The notes under the pieces were generated by a model. The model was given only the letters and a program-made list of their open reading frames with translations. It did not search any database and was not told where the DNA came from. From an uncultured Desulfovibrio sp. (GTDB taxonomy: Bacteria > Desulfobacterota > Desulfovibrionia > Desulfovibrionales > Desulfovibrionaceae), in assembly GCF_944324505.1 (NCBI RefSeq), contig NZ_CALUWO010000006.1:62001-126000 (forward strand): DNA of 64,000 nt, given 5' to 3'. Every line of letters starts with the position of its first letter. The stretch's first letter is position 1. The position numbers were made by a program, and so were the translations under genes. This document shows, one piece after another, positions 50,555-59,504 of this stretch.

Positions 50555-51025
50555 TCACACACGAATCACGTCTTTCCCCATGCACGTGGCGTCTTCAGCC
50601 GTTGCCGTGGCGTCAGGGACAGACCGGACATGCGCGACCAGACTGTCAAAACCTTCCAGCATGGCGGCAATCGCTTCAAGAAAGGTGGCCGCCTGGGCCG
50701 CAAAGGAGGCATCGTCCACACCATCAATGGGAATGCCATATTGCAAGGTAACCGCATCCCCTTCAAGGCCGAGCGTTGCGCCGTGCGTCCCCTTGAACAG
50801 GGAATTCATGCGCAGCAGTTCCGCATAGAGCGCCTCGCGCCCTGTGCCGGGGACAATGCCCACAATGCCTTGCAGCACGATGGTCCGCATGGATTCAAAC
50901 AGCCCGATGTTGAATCTGAAATCGCCCACCGGGACAGAAATCACATGATCACCAGGAGCAACGATGCAGTCGATGTGAGCTTCCGAAAGAAAATGGCTGA
51001 CCAGCTCGATGAATCGCTTTTGCAT
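50555..51025 (-). CDS. CesT-type T3SS chaperone, partner of candidate effector 2
   Basis: This 156-residue protein shows the CesT pattern: helix MQKRFIELVSHFLSEAHIDC, strands HVISVPVGDFRFNIGLFESM and TIVLQGIVGIVPG, helix LYAELLRMNSLFKGTHGATL, strand DAVTLQYGIPIDG and a long terminal helix (FAAQAATFLEAIAAMLEGFD). ATG 51025 has a G-rich ribosome site (GGGGGG); the upstream extension of the frame is not convincing. The expected client is the 552-residue protein encoded 166 bp downstream. The upstream -10-like CATAAT (51048-51053 on the minus strand) is the only promoter hint I see. Confidence 0.78.
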   Translation of the reverse strand: MQKRFIELVSHFLSEAHIDCIVAPGDHVISVPVGDFRFNIGLFESMRTIVLQGIVGIVPGTGREALYAELLRMNSLFKGTHGATLGLEGDAVTLQYGIPIDGVDDASFAAQAATFLEAIAAMLEGFDSLVAHVRSVPDATATAEDATCMGKDVIRV

Positions 51026-51571
51026 ACACGCACCCCCCAAAAAGGTATTATGGGAAAATGTCGCCTTCCCGATGCAACGCCCGGCAGACAGCGGCGTTCT
51101 CCCCTGACAGGAGGGAGGGCCTGCCGACGGGCAGATATGGTCGCGCTGAATCCCTGCCGCACCTTTTCCGTGCTGATTGCACCGCACCGAGCAGCAAAAA
51201 ACGGGGAAACGGGTCGCCCCCTCCCGCAGGGATACCCATATCGTCAGTGTACGTGAGTTATCCTGAGCTGTCATCCCCGGCAGCGTCGAGGACATGCCGC
51301 TGTTCGCGGCATATTCCGACATGTGCCACGCATCACAGGGGATGCCTTGGGAAACGCCGGGCACAGCCATGGGGTATCAGACAAACGGGAACGAAGGGGA
51401 AAAGGGGGATGTTTGCCATCTCCGCGCTGTCTCGGTGCGCGTGTGTGGCGTGCGCGTTGCGGCAATGGCCATGACCGGTCCCCATCATGGCAGGCCGCGT
51501 AAAACAACGTTTATGTATATTCAAAAATGAACAGCCCGGGACTGTGGTGAAAACATTTGGCGGGATCCACC
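51026..51571. other. Gene-free stretch upstream of the chaperone
   Basis: This is about 545 bp between the chaperone start and the promoter of the structured RNA. Open frames here are shadows without ribosome sites. I saw no repeat, tRNA fragment or insertion sequence. Confidence 0.4.
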
Positions 51572-51600
51572 TTGACAAAAAGTATACCATCGGATAACAT
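51572..51600 (+). promoter_or_regulatory. Strong sigma-70 promoter of the structured RNA
   Basis: TTGACA and TAACAT are separated by exactly 17 bases. A start near 51607 precedes a 320-base untranslated stretch. Confidence 0.75.
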
Positions 51601-51606
51601 GAAAAT

Positions 51607-51892
51607 ATTATTGATTTATTTTTTTGCAGAGGAACTATGTACCCACAACGCAAGGATGACGACCGGCTTTTTCGGTCCTGCATGCCCTTCACCTGACCGT
51701 CAGGTCTTGGTGAGGTGTATCCTTGCGTATGCTGATTGCTCAGCCTATCCGTTTTGCTGTTTCTGTTCCCGGCTGCTGACGTGGAACAGAATGCCGCCAG
51801 CCATGGAACAGCCGGCGGAGGTCCCATACCATACAGGTTCTCCTCACCAAGACTCGGAACGCCGTGGCGGATCGTCCGCTACGGCTATTTTT
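51607..51892 (+). ncRNA. Candidate structured RNA or attenuator leader
   Basis: This roughly 285-nt region lies between a strong promoter and an intrinsic terminator. Helices visible: 51648-51657 with 51719-51728 (10 bp), 51704-51715 with 51842-51853 (12 bp), 51661-51665 with 51673-51677, an 8-bp TCTGTTCC / GGAACAGA stem, and a 7-bp stem at 51691-51705. The two long helices cross, so they form a pseudoknot or exclude each other. Seven GGA triplets occur, several in possible loops, as in CsrA-binding RNAs. A 17-codon frame at 51637 (MYPQRKDDDR...) could be a leader peptide. It does not match a known RNA class that I can recall. Confidence 0.5.
51861..51892 (+). terminator. Intrinsic terminator inside the leader of the transglutaminase gene
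   Basis: An 11-bp stem GCCGTGGCGGA / TCCGCTACGGC (one G-U pair) with loop TCG is followed by TATTTTT. It lies 35 bp before the ATG of the transglutaminase-like gene, so it either ends a small RNA or attenuates that gene. Confidence 0.8.
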
Positions 51893-51926
51893 GGGTCTTC
51901 AAACATTTAACACGAGGAGAACTGCC

Positions 51927-52952
51927 ATGCGCAAACTTTTCCTGGCCGTTGTTGCCCTGTGCTGCCTTTGCATCGGGCAGCCGGCCCTGTCCGCTGATGC
52001 GGCCCCCAAGTCCGGTGTTATCACCTACAACGTCGCCCTGAACGTGGCGCCGGAAAGCAAAACGGCCACGCTCTACCTTCCCTACCCCCTTTCCGACCGC
52101 AATCAGGACATTTCCGACGTCAAGGTGTCGGGGAATTTTGATGCGCAAGGCGTGTATCACGATCCCAAGACAGGTTCCATGTATCTGAAGGCACAGTGGA
52201 GTCGAATCACGGAAAAGCCCGTGCTGACCTTCAGTTTTCATGTGAATTCCCACTATACCAAGGGAGCAGCCCTCAAGGACGGCGGCAACGCGCTGCCTGT
52301 GGACGTAACGCCCTACCTGGCTGCCAACGACTATCTGCCCGTGGACCATCCCAAGGTCAAGGAACTGGCTGCCCAGGCCACCAGGGATCGCACGACCTAT
52401 CTGGACCGCGCCCGCGGCGTGTATGAATGGACCATCGCCAATACGCATCGTGACCCTGATGTAAAGGGCTGCGGCCTGGGCCAGGCCATCCGTACCCTGA
52501 CCGAGGCGAACGGTGGTGGCAAATGCGCTGACATCAGCTCCGTGTTCATCACCGTGGCCCGCGCTGCGGGCATCCCTGCCCGTGACGTATTCGGCCTGCG
52601 CACCTCGGGCAAGTCCGGCGACATCACCGGCGATTTCCACTGCTGGGCCGAATTTTACCTGCCCGGCACGGGCTGGGTCATGGTGGACCCTGCGGATGTC
52701 CGCAAGGCCATGCTGCTGGAAAAGCTGGAACTGAAGGACGCCGCAACCAGGGAACGCACGGAATTCTTCTGGAATGGCGACGCCCTGTTCCGCATTGCGC
52801 TGAATCGCGGGGAACATGGCGTGGAATTCCCCGGCATGCAGGGCGCTCCTGTGGGGTACTTCATGTATCCGTATGCTGAAGTGGATGGCGAAGCGCTGGA
52901 TTACTTTGATCCCAAGGACTTCTCCTTCTCCGTGACCCTGAAGGCTGACTAG
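51927..52952 (+). CDS. Secreted transglutaminase-like protein
   Basis: This 341-residue protein has a Sec signal peptide (MRKLFLAVVALCCLCIGQPA, cleavage after ALSA). It has the transglutaminase/cysteine-protease-like core with an apparent catalytic triad: Cys200 in GGGKCADISSVFITVARAAG, His238 in DFHCWAEFYLPG and Asp254 in WVMVDPADV. It would act in the periplasm, perhaps on protein or peptide amides, but the substrate is unknown. ATG 51927 has GAGGAG nine bases upstream. It may be controlled by the terminator in its leader, and it precedes the molybdoenzyme operon by 70 bp. Confidence 0.85.
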   Translation: MRKLFLAVVALCCLCIGQPALSADAAPKSGVITYNVALNVAPESKTATLYLPYPLSDRNQDISDVKVSGNFDAQGVYHDPKTGSMYLKAQWSRITEKPVLTFSFHVNSHYTKGAALKDGGNALPVDVTPYLAANDYLPVDHPKVKELAAQATRDRTTYLDRARGVYEWTIANTHRDPDVKGCGLGQAIRTLTEANGGGKCADISSVFITVARAAGIPARDVFGLRTSGKSGDITGDFHCWAEFYLPGTGWVMVDPADVRKAMLLEKLELKDAATRERTEFFWNGDALFRIALNRGEHGVEFPGMQGAPVGYFMYPYAEVDGEALDYFDPKDFSFSVTLKAD

Positions 52953-53022
52953 GCCAATCCGAGAAACAGGCAAGGGGCGGTCCGGGGATGGACCGCCCGC
53001 CTGCATGCAAGAGGAGAGATAC

Positions 53023-53670
53023 GTGGAAAAGAGGGAAAACAGCGTAAAATCGCGGCGTCATTTTTTACAGGGGGGCCTGCTGGCGGCAGCAGGTGCCCTG
53101 CTGCCCCGGACGAGCTGCGCGGAAGAGGCGCCGCAGTGGGTAATGCTCATAGATCTGAACCGTTGTCTGGGCTGCCAGGCCTGCGTCATGGCCTGCAAAG
53201 CGGTGCATGATGTTCCGGGACAGTTCAGGACGCGCATCAGCGTGGGCGAAGACAGCGCACGCCGGGCCGCGACGTTTCGCCCTGTCCTGTGCAGCCAGTG
53301 CGGCGAGGCGGCCTGCATCCCGGCCTGTCCTGCCGGGGCCATGTCCCGGGGGGCTGACGGCGTGGTCCATCTTGACAAAGCGCGTTGCACCGGCTGCGGC
53401 CGTTGTGTGGAGGCCTGCCCGCAACAGGCCGTTTATCTGGACGAAAACGGCAAGGCGGACAAGTGCTGCTTCTGCCGGGAGACGGGCAACGGACAGCCCC
53501 CCTGTGTGTCGGCCTGTGCATCGCACGCTCGTCTTTTCGGTGACCTGGCCCATCCCGATGCACAGCTGACGGCATGGCTGGCCGCCGGGCCCAACGGTAT
53601 TTCAGGCGGCAGCCCAGAGGACTGCCGCGTATGCTATCTCCCGCTGCGGAACGACCGGAGGAGATCGTGA
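53023..53670 (+). CDS. Tat-exported 4Fe-4S electron-transfer subunit (TtrB/PhsB-like)
   Basis: This 215-residue protein has a twin-arginine signal (SRRHFLQGGLLAAAGALLP), so it is exported folded. It has the sixteen-cysteine layout of TtrB/DmsB-type subunits: CLGCQACVMAC, CSQCGEAACIPAC, CTGCGRCVEAC, then CCFC...CVSAC. It would pass electrons to the catalytic subunit in the periplasm. I chose GTG 53023 over ATG 53005 because AGGAGAG precedes the GTG and would fall inside the longer frame. Its stop overlaps the next start (GTGA). No membrane anchor gene follows. Confidence 0.88.
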   Translation: MEKRENSVKSRRHFLQGGLLAAAGALLPRTSCAEEAPQWVMLIDLNRCLGCQACVMACKAVHDVPGQFRTRISVGEDSARRAATFRPVLCSQCGEAACIPACPAGAMSRGADGVVHLDKARCTGCGRCVEACPQQAVYLDENGKADKCCFCRETGNGQPPCVSACASHARLFGDLAHPDAQLTAWLAAGPNGISGGSPEDCRVCYLPLRNDRRRS

Positions 53671-56600
53671 ACAAAATCAAGAAGGTGAAACAAGACAGAC
53701 TGGGGCGCAGGTCGTTTTTGCACATGGCGGCAGCCACCGCAGCCGGTGTGATGACCGTGGGGGCAACAACGGTTCCGGCAGCTGCCACGACGGAAGAACA
53801 CGCGGCAGGAGCAGGAGCCGTGCATACGACCTGCCTGGGCTGCAACGCCCGCTGCGGCATGCGCGTTTATGTGAAGGATGGCAAGGTCCGGAGCGTCTGC
53901 GGCAATCCCTATCATCCGTATGCTATGGGAGGGCATCCCATCCCCTATGACACACCGCTGGACAAGGCCCTGGAGCTGACGCCGCCCGTCTGCGCCAAAG
54001 CCCATGAGGCCGCCAATTATCTGTATAATCCCTACCGCCTGCGCAAGCCGCTGAAACGGGCAGGAGAGCGCGGCTCGGGACGGTTCGAACCCATCGAGTG
54101 GGAACAGCTCATCCGCGAAGTGGCCCAGGGCGGAAAACTGTTTGCCGCTCTGGGGGATACGCGGGACTACCCCGGCATCCGTTCGGTCCTGAGCGATGAC
54201 CCCATGGATGCCAACGCACCGGAACTTGGCAGCGTGCGCAACGGCTTTATATTCATCGGCGGCCGCGACCAGTCGGGCTATCAGGATTTCACCACCCGTT
54301 TTGTCAAGGGAGCCGTAGGGTCCGTCAACCGCATCAGCCATACGGATATCTGCGGTCTGGGCTTCCGCATGGGGAACTATGCCCTGACAGAAGGCAAGGA
54401 TGTGGAGCTGAAGGCGGATCCCATGGCCTGCGAGTACATGCTCATTTTCGGCGCCAATGTGTACGAGGCCCTGCAGCCCGGCATCAACCATTACGGGGCA
54501 CTTCTGGCTGAACGACATGCCGCCGGACAGCTCCGCTTCGTCATCGTGGACCCGCGGGCCACCAATGCGTCAGCGCATGCAGACCGCTGGCTGCCCGTCA
54601 AGCCCGGGCAGGACGGTGCGCTGAGCATGGGCATGATCCGCGTTCTGCTGGAAGAAAAGCTGTATGACCGGGAATTTCTGGTCAGATGCCATGACAGCAC
54701 GGACAAGCGCGGCTGCACCAATGCCACCTATCTGGTGATTACGGCCCCTGGCCATGCCAGGGAAGGGACGTTCCTGCGCTGGGGAGACCTGCATCCTGAA
54801 GAAAAAAACAGCGACACGGCCCGGGATTTCGTGGTGATGGGCCATGACGGCCACCCGGTTCCGGCGTCCAGCACGGAGACCGCCCATCTGGAGTATGCAG
54901 GCAGCATCACATGGGAGGGCAAGCCCCATGAGGTGTGCACGGCTTTTGCCCTCATGCGCAACCAGGTGATGGCCCACAGTCTGGAAGAATACGCGCAGCA
55001 GTGCGGCATATCCGCCACGGAAATCGCGAGCGTTGCCCGCGAATTTGCCGCGCACGGCCACAAGGCCGCCGTCTGTCAGTATCATGGTGCGGGCAACTAC
55101 GTGGGCGGAACCTGGGCGGCGTATGCCGTGGCCATGCTCAATGTGCTGGTTGGCAGCGTCAACTGTCAGGGTGGCTACCTCCATGGCGGGGGCAGTGCCG
55201 GCGCCTGGAAAAAGGGCGCCTATGACCTTGCGGCCTTCAGCGGACAGCGGAAACCCGCCGGGGTACGCATTTCCCGCGAAGGCGCCGTATACGAGAAATC
55301 TTCCGAATTCCGGGCCAAGAAAGCCGCTGGACAGACCGGCTACCCCGCCAGACGTCCGTGGCTCTCGTATACCAAGGGGGGACTCTGTGTGGAGGCGCTC
55401 AACGGTATCGACCAGGGCTATCCGTATCCCTGCAAGGTGCTGTTCACCTTCTTCTTCAATCCCGTATATTCCATCCCTGGCGGCCAGCATTACATCCCCA
55501 TGCTGAAGGATCCTGACAAGGTTCCCCTGCATGTCTCCATGGACATCTGCATCAATGAGTCCAACCTCTATGCAGACTACATCGTGCCCAACCTGACCTA
55601 TCTGGAGGGGCAATATGCGTTCATGTCGCCCCATGCGCCTGCCTTGAAGTTCTCCACGGTGCGTGTCCCGGCGGTGGAAGCGCTGACAGGCAGAACCAAG
55701 GACGGACGCCCGTACTGCATGGAAACCTTCCTTATCGACCTGGCGGAGCAGCTGAATCTGCCCGGCTTCGGGAAGGATGCCATCGCCGGCGCGGACGGAA
55801 AGCGGTATCCCCTGCATTGTGCCGAGGACTTTTATCTGCGGGCCCTGGCCAATCTTGCCGTCAATTGCCAGCTGCCTCCGGCAGATTCCGCGGAAATGCG
55901 CCATGTGGAAACCAGCGTTCCTGCGGCACGCTACCGCCATATCCTGACAGAGGACCAATGGCGGCGTACCTGCACCCTGATCGCCCGGGGCGGCGTGTTC
56001 CGCCATGAATACGAAAGCCTGTTCAAGGACGGCATCCATACCGCGGGTCTGCCCCGCTTCGCCCTGTACAATGAAACACTGGCCCAGGCCCGCAATTCCA
56101 TGACTGGCGAACGCTGCTGCGGGACCCTGAGTCTGGCATCCGCCCATGAGGCGCTGGGCCGCCATATCGACGACATGGATGCGGCGTATCCCTTCACGGC
56201 CGTCACCTACAAGATGAACGTTCATGCGCAGTCCCGTACCTCAAGCCACCGCTGGGCCCTGGAAGTCTTTCCCGAAAACTTCCTGGAGATGCACCACGAT
56301 GACGCCCGGGAACTGGGCATCAGCGCGGGTGACAGGGTGCGTATCACCTCACGCAGCTGTCCGCAGGGGATCGTCATGCGTGCCCGGCCGTCGTCGCTGC
56401 TGCGGCGCGGCGTCGTGGCCATTTCCTTTCATTACGGTCACAGCCAGATGGGCGCCTCGGACCTGGAAATACAGGATGTGGAGCAGGTTCTGCTGGGCGG
56501 AAGCAGCGTTGGCAGCCACAACCGCATGAAAGGCGATCCCCGGCTGGGATCGGGGGGCAACTTCAATGAACTTGCCCGGCTGGACACCTCCCTGGGGGAT

Positions 56601-56684
56601 ACGCCCCTGGTGGATCCCGTGGGCGGCATTCCCGATTTCAGCAGTACACGGGTTCGCATCGAAAAAATCCGGGAGTCCCTATGA
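53667..56684 (+). CDS. Tat-exported molybdopterin oxidoreductase, TtrA-like
   Basis: This 1,005-residue catalytic subunit has a Tat signal (GRRSFLHMAAATAAGV). The 4Fe-4S motif is Cys56-x2-Cys59-x3-Cys63...Cys78. A GNPYHP segment and HTDICGLGFRMGN, whose Cys is the likely Mo/W ligand, resemble tetrathionate reductase TtrA. The C-terminal molybdopterin-binding domain includes NVHAQSRTSSHRWALEV. The substrate could be tetrathionate, thiosulfate or another oxyanion; sequence alone does not decide it. The start is GTG 53667 behind GGAGGAG. It overlaps the thioredoxin-like gene by four bases. Confidence 0.85.
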   Translation: MNKIKKVKQDRLGRRSFLHMAAATAAGVMTVGATTVPAAATTEEHAAGAGAVHTTCLGCNARCGMRVYVKDGKVRSVCGNPYHPYAMGGHPIPYDTPLDKALELTPPVCAKAHEAANYLYNPYRLRKPLKRAGERGSGRFEPIEWEQLIREVAQGGKLFAALGDTRDYPGIRSVLSDDPMDANAPELGSVRNGFIFIGGRDQSGYQDFTTRFVKGAVGSVNRISHTDICGLGFRMGNYALTEGKDVELKADPMACEYMLIFGANVYEALQPGINHYGALLAERHAAGQLRFVIVDPRATNASAHADRWLPVKPGQDGALSMGMIRVLLEEKLYDREFLVRCHDSTDKRGCTNATYLVITAPGHAREGTFLRWGDLHPEEKNSDTARDFVVMGHDGHPVPASSTETAHLEYAGSITWEGKPHEVCTAFALMRNQVMAHSLEEYAQQCGISATEIASVAREFAAHGHKAAVCQYHGAGNYVGGTWAAYAVAMLNVLVGSVNCQGGYLHGGGSAGAWKKGAYDLAAFSGQRKPAGVRISREGAVYEKSSEFRAKKAAGQTGYPARRPWLSYTKGGLCVEALNGIDQGYPYPCKVLFTFFFNPVYSIPGGQHYIPMLKDPDKVPLHVSMDICINESNLYADYIVPNLTYLEGQYAFMSPHAPALKFSTVRVPAVEALTGRTKDGRPYCMETFLIDLAEQLNLPGFGKDAIAGADGKRYPLHCAEDFYLRALANLAVNCQLPPADSAEMRHVETSVPAARYRHILTEDQWRRTCTLIARGGVFRHEYESLFKDGIHTAGLPRFALYNETLAQARNSMTGERCCGTLSLASAHEALGRHIDDMDAAYPFTAVTYKMNVHAQSRTSSHRWALEVFPENFLEMHHDDARELGISAGDRVRITSRSCPQGIVMRARPSSLLRRGVVAISFHYGHSQMGASDLEIQDVEQVLLGGSSVGSHNRMKGDPRLGSGGNFNELARLDTSLGDTPLVDPVGGIPDFSSTRVRIEKIRESL

Positions 56685-57040
56685 TACGCACTGTCTGTCT
56701 TTGTCTTGCCCTGCTTGCCGTCTGCGCCACGGGGAGCATGGCTGCTGCGGAGCAGATACCCGTCCCGGGTACCGTGACGCTGCTGGACCTGGGGTCCGAC
56801 TGCATCCCCTGTGACCTGCAGGATCGTATCGTGCGCCGTGTCGAGCACAGCTTTGCTGGCAGGATTGCTGTCCGCTATGTGGATGTGGAAAAATTCCCGG
56901 AGAACAAGGCGCGCTATCAGGTCGATGTCATCCCCCTGCTTATCTTCTATGACAAGGCGGGCAAGGAGCGTGCGCGACATAGCGGCTACTTGAAGGAAGG
57001 CACCATGCGCAAACTCCTGCAGCAGCTGCTGGATGAATAG
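56681..57040 (+). CDS. Periplasmic thioredoxin-like protein
   Basis: This 119-residue protein has a Sec signal peptide (MIRTVCLCLALLAVCATGSM) and an active-site CxxC (Cys-Ile-Pro-Cys) in GSDCIPCDLQDRIV, followed by thioredoxin-fold residues including the cis-proline segment VDVIPLLIFYDKAGKE. It probably carries reducing equivalents from the next protein, CcdA-like, to a periplasmic partner such as the molybdoenzyme. It starts inside the end of the catalytic subunit gene (ATGA overlap). Confidence 0.9.
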   Translation: MIRTVCLCLALLAVCATGSMAAAEQIPVPGTVTLLDLGSDCIPCDLQDRIVRRVEHSFAGRIAVRYVDVEKFPENKARYQVDVIPLLIFYDKAGKERARHSGYLKEGTMRKLLQQLLDE

Positions 57041-57042
57041 CC

Positions 57043-57729
57043 ATGCTTGAAGGATTGCTGATCGGCATCAACGACATGATGCTCGAACATTCCTGGGGAG
57101 CACTGGCAGCCTGCTTCCTCTGGGGCTGCGCGAGCACGCTTCTCAGCCCGTGCCACCTTGCGGCCATCCCCCTGCTGGTGAGTTATGTGGCCGGACAGCC
57201 CGTAACGGTCAGGCCCAGGCATGCCGCCGTGTATGCCCTGATCTTCAGCCTGGGGCTTTTTTCCGCCGTCTTTCTTGTGGGCGGGGCCTGCGCTGTCATG
57301 GGACGCATGCTGGGGGATATTCCTTCCTGGGGCTATGCCGTCGCAGGTTTCATTCTGGTGGCAAGCGGTCTGCGCAATGTTCTTGCCCGGCATTGCAACA
57401 TTGCCTGGAGCTGGCTCTACCGCTGGAATTTTTCCGGCAGAACAGGCGCCTATCTGCTGGGCCTGACATACGGCATGCTCGCCGGAGTGTGTACGTTCGG
57501 CTTTCTGGCGCCCATTCTGGCGGTGATAACCATTCAGGGGCAGCTTTTACGCGGCATCCTGATGACCATTCTGTTCGGCCTGGGACACTGTCTGCCCATT
57601 GTCCTGGCAGGATGCGGCATCAGCGTTGCCGAAACCAGAGGATACAAGCGTTTCGGCTTGGCCATGAAACGCTGTGCCAATGTCTTTGTCATGCTCTTTG
57701 GCCTGTATTTCATCGCACAGGCATTTTAA
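57043..57729 (+). CDS. ccdA: CcdA/DsbD-like membrane thiol-disulfide transporter
   Basis: This 228-residue, six-helix membrane protein moves electrons from cytoplasmic thioredoxin to periplasmic partners. The two conserved cysteines lie in SPCHLAAIPLLVSY and GVCTFGFLAPILAV, at the usual positions of CcdA. It starts two bases after the thioredoxin-like gene and closes the operon. Other CcdA proteins serve cytochrome c maturation, but the adjacent periplasmic thioredoxin suggests a dedicated pair here. Confidence 0.9.
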   Translation: MLEGLLIGINDMMLEHSWGALAACFLWGCASTLLSPCHLAAIPLLVSYVAGQPVTVRPRHAAVYALIFSLGLFSAVFLVGGACAVMGRMLGDIPSWGYAVAGFILVASGLRNVLARHCNIAWSWLYRWNFSGRTGAYLLGLTYGMLAGVCTFGFLAPILAVITIQGQLLRGILMTILFGLGHCLPIVLAGCGISVAETRGYKRFGLAMKRCANVFVMLFGLYFIAQAF

Positions 57730-57750
57730 GACAAAAGGATATACTGCAAA

Positions 57751-57779
57751 CGAACCCGCCGGATTTTCCGGCGGGTTCG
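57751..57779 (+). terminator. Hairpin after the molybdoenzyme operon
   Basis: A perfect 12-bp stem CGAACCCGCCGG / CCGGCGGGTTCG with a 5-base loop begins 22 bp after the ccdA stop. There is no T-tract. Confidence 0.65.
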
Positions 57780-58167
57780 CTGTCCAGAACGGCAAACCGT
57801 CAACTTCACCAGTCACCTGAGACCGACAGGACACCCGCTCGAAGAAAACCATGCAGGGAACAGCCGGGCCTCCCTGGACAGACACCATGCCGCCCATGGT
57901 CCGGCCCGCTTCCCGACATGCCTGCGGCTTCATGCCGGGGTAACTGGCGACAGGACCTGCCTTTTCTCCGTATCCTGTCATGGCCCCCTCTGCCCGCAGC
58001 CGGCACATCAGCCCTTCATGCCGACGGCACCCCGCGCCTGCGCATTCCTATATCAATCTATAGAAATACAAAGAAACGGCAGGACAGGCCCGCTGAACTG
58101 TGCTATGCGTCATGCACAGGCAGACCGGCCACCCCCGCCATGACCGGCATCTGCAAAGGAGCTTTGC
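57780..58167. other. Intergenic region before the metallo-beta-lactamase gene
   Basis: This 388-bp stretch shows no gene I can support. It holds the presumed promoter and the ribosome site (AAAGGAG) of the next gene. Confidence 0.4.
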
Positions 58168-59036
58168 ATGAGGATGTTTTCTATCCTGCTTCTGGGAGTT
58201 ATCATGTCCACCATTATTCTCGCATCGTCCCCCCGTCAGGCCATGGCTGCCCCATGCCATACATTGCGCATGGGGCCTGCGGAAATTCAGGTGCTCTATC
58301 TGGTGGAGCGCGATCTGAAAACCGGCATCCTGCTGGCGGAAACAGCGGAACAGCAGCGCCGCATCGCCACCGCCTATCCACGGGGGCTGATTCATAACTC
58401 GCTGAACGTCCTGGTCATCCGCGGCAACGGCATTGTGGCCCTTGTGGATACCGGCTACGCCTGGAGCTTCCCGAACCTGGTGGCAGCCCTGCAACGCGTG
58501 GGTCTGTCCCCGGCGGATGTGACCCATGTGCTGCTGACCCATGCCCACAGCGACCATACCGGCGGGCTGGTGCAGGGCGGCAAGGCCGCCTTTCCCGGTG
58601 CCAGGGTGCTCTTTTCGCAAAAGGAGCTGGCCTACTGGACCAGCCCGGAACGCCAGACCGCCGCTGCGGAAGGCGAACGCACTCTGGCCGCCGAAGTGGG
58701 TGCCATTCTGCACGCCTACGGCGACCGCGTTTCCAGCTTTACCACCGGCCAGGACCTCTGGGCAGCCCTGCCCGGCATCACGGCTGTGGATGAAGCTGGC
58801 CACACTCCCGGCCACGTGGGGATCATGGCCAGGAACAACGGGCAGACCTGCTGCATGCCTTTGACGTGCAGTCCCCTGATCCTGCGCTGTCAACCGCCTA
58901 TGACATGGACCCGGCTGCCGCAGCGCGCGTGCGCACGCAGCTTCTGCAGCAGGCCCGTCGCGAAGGCTGGCTGGTAAGCGGAGCACACATTCCTTTTGTG
59001 CAGCCACAGCGGCTTGACGCCACAGTCACGCCCTAG
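58168..59036 (+). pseudogene. Periplasmic metallo-beta-lactamase-fold protein, frameshifted
   Basis: The first 225 or so codons encode a secreted metallo-hydrolase: a signal peptide (SILLLGVIMSTIILASS), the metal motif His125-x-His127-x-Asp129-His130 (THAHSDHTGG) and AGHTPGHVGIMARNNGQT. The frame then changes near 58843-58856. Read in the +2 frame, sequence resumes as HAFDVQSPDPALSTAYDMDP, then LVSGAHIPFVQP, ending at TAG 59034-59036; the original frame stops at 58977. The segment that normally carries the bridging Asp (G-D-x-x-H type) is missing, so a small internal deletion probably caused the shift. The gene is likely inactive, unless this is a sequencing error. Confidence 0.75.
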
Positions 59037-59504
59037 CAGGGGCCGGGCCGCATGCGCTGCCAGATCGGCGGGGACGCCACAGGCGTCGCAGCGCATGGTC
59101 CGCGCGCAGTCCGGGCCACCGGTTCCGGGCTGCTCGCCCGGCTGCCTGCCGGCCTCCAGCCCCTGCCACCGCACAGCCCCTCCGTCCTCTTCCATGAGTT
59201 CGCGGCGCTGACGACCGACGCCGCAGTCTGATCAAGGCCTGACACCGTCAGCCGTCCTTTCAGCAGCAGCCGGATACCCTCCCCTCGCGGGGAACAGGCG
59301 CGACACACCGCGTGCATCAGCGCTGCTGCCCTGCGGCAGGCGTACGCTGTCTCTCCGGCACAGGCAGCGAGGAACACCGCCAGGCCAGTTGCCCGCAATG
59401 TGCCTCACGGCCCTGTTCGGCCACGATCCATCCTCCCCAGCGCGCCGACGCCCCGCAGTTCTGCGGCAGGCGCTGCGCCCGTTCCACAGCAAACCATGCA
59501 AAAA
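59037..59504. other. Gene-free stretch before the ftsZ terminator
   Basis: About 470 bp lie between the metallo-hydrolase remnant and the hairpins downstream of ftsZ. Long frames exist only as GC-rich shadows with skewed composition. I see no RNA gene or repeat. Confidence 0.4.

Noticed and set aside
51026..51370. Sigma-54 promoter for the chaperone gene at 50555-51025
   Set aside because: The only GG-N10-GC element found upstream departs from consensus at most other positions, so no promoter of this type is called.
48191..51571. tRNA-Leu as an attachment site with a flanking direct repeat
   Set aside because: I looked for a second copy of the tRNA 3' end around the effector unit and did not find one, nor an integrase gene. 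The island idea is kept only as a possibility.
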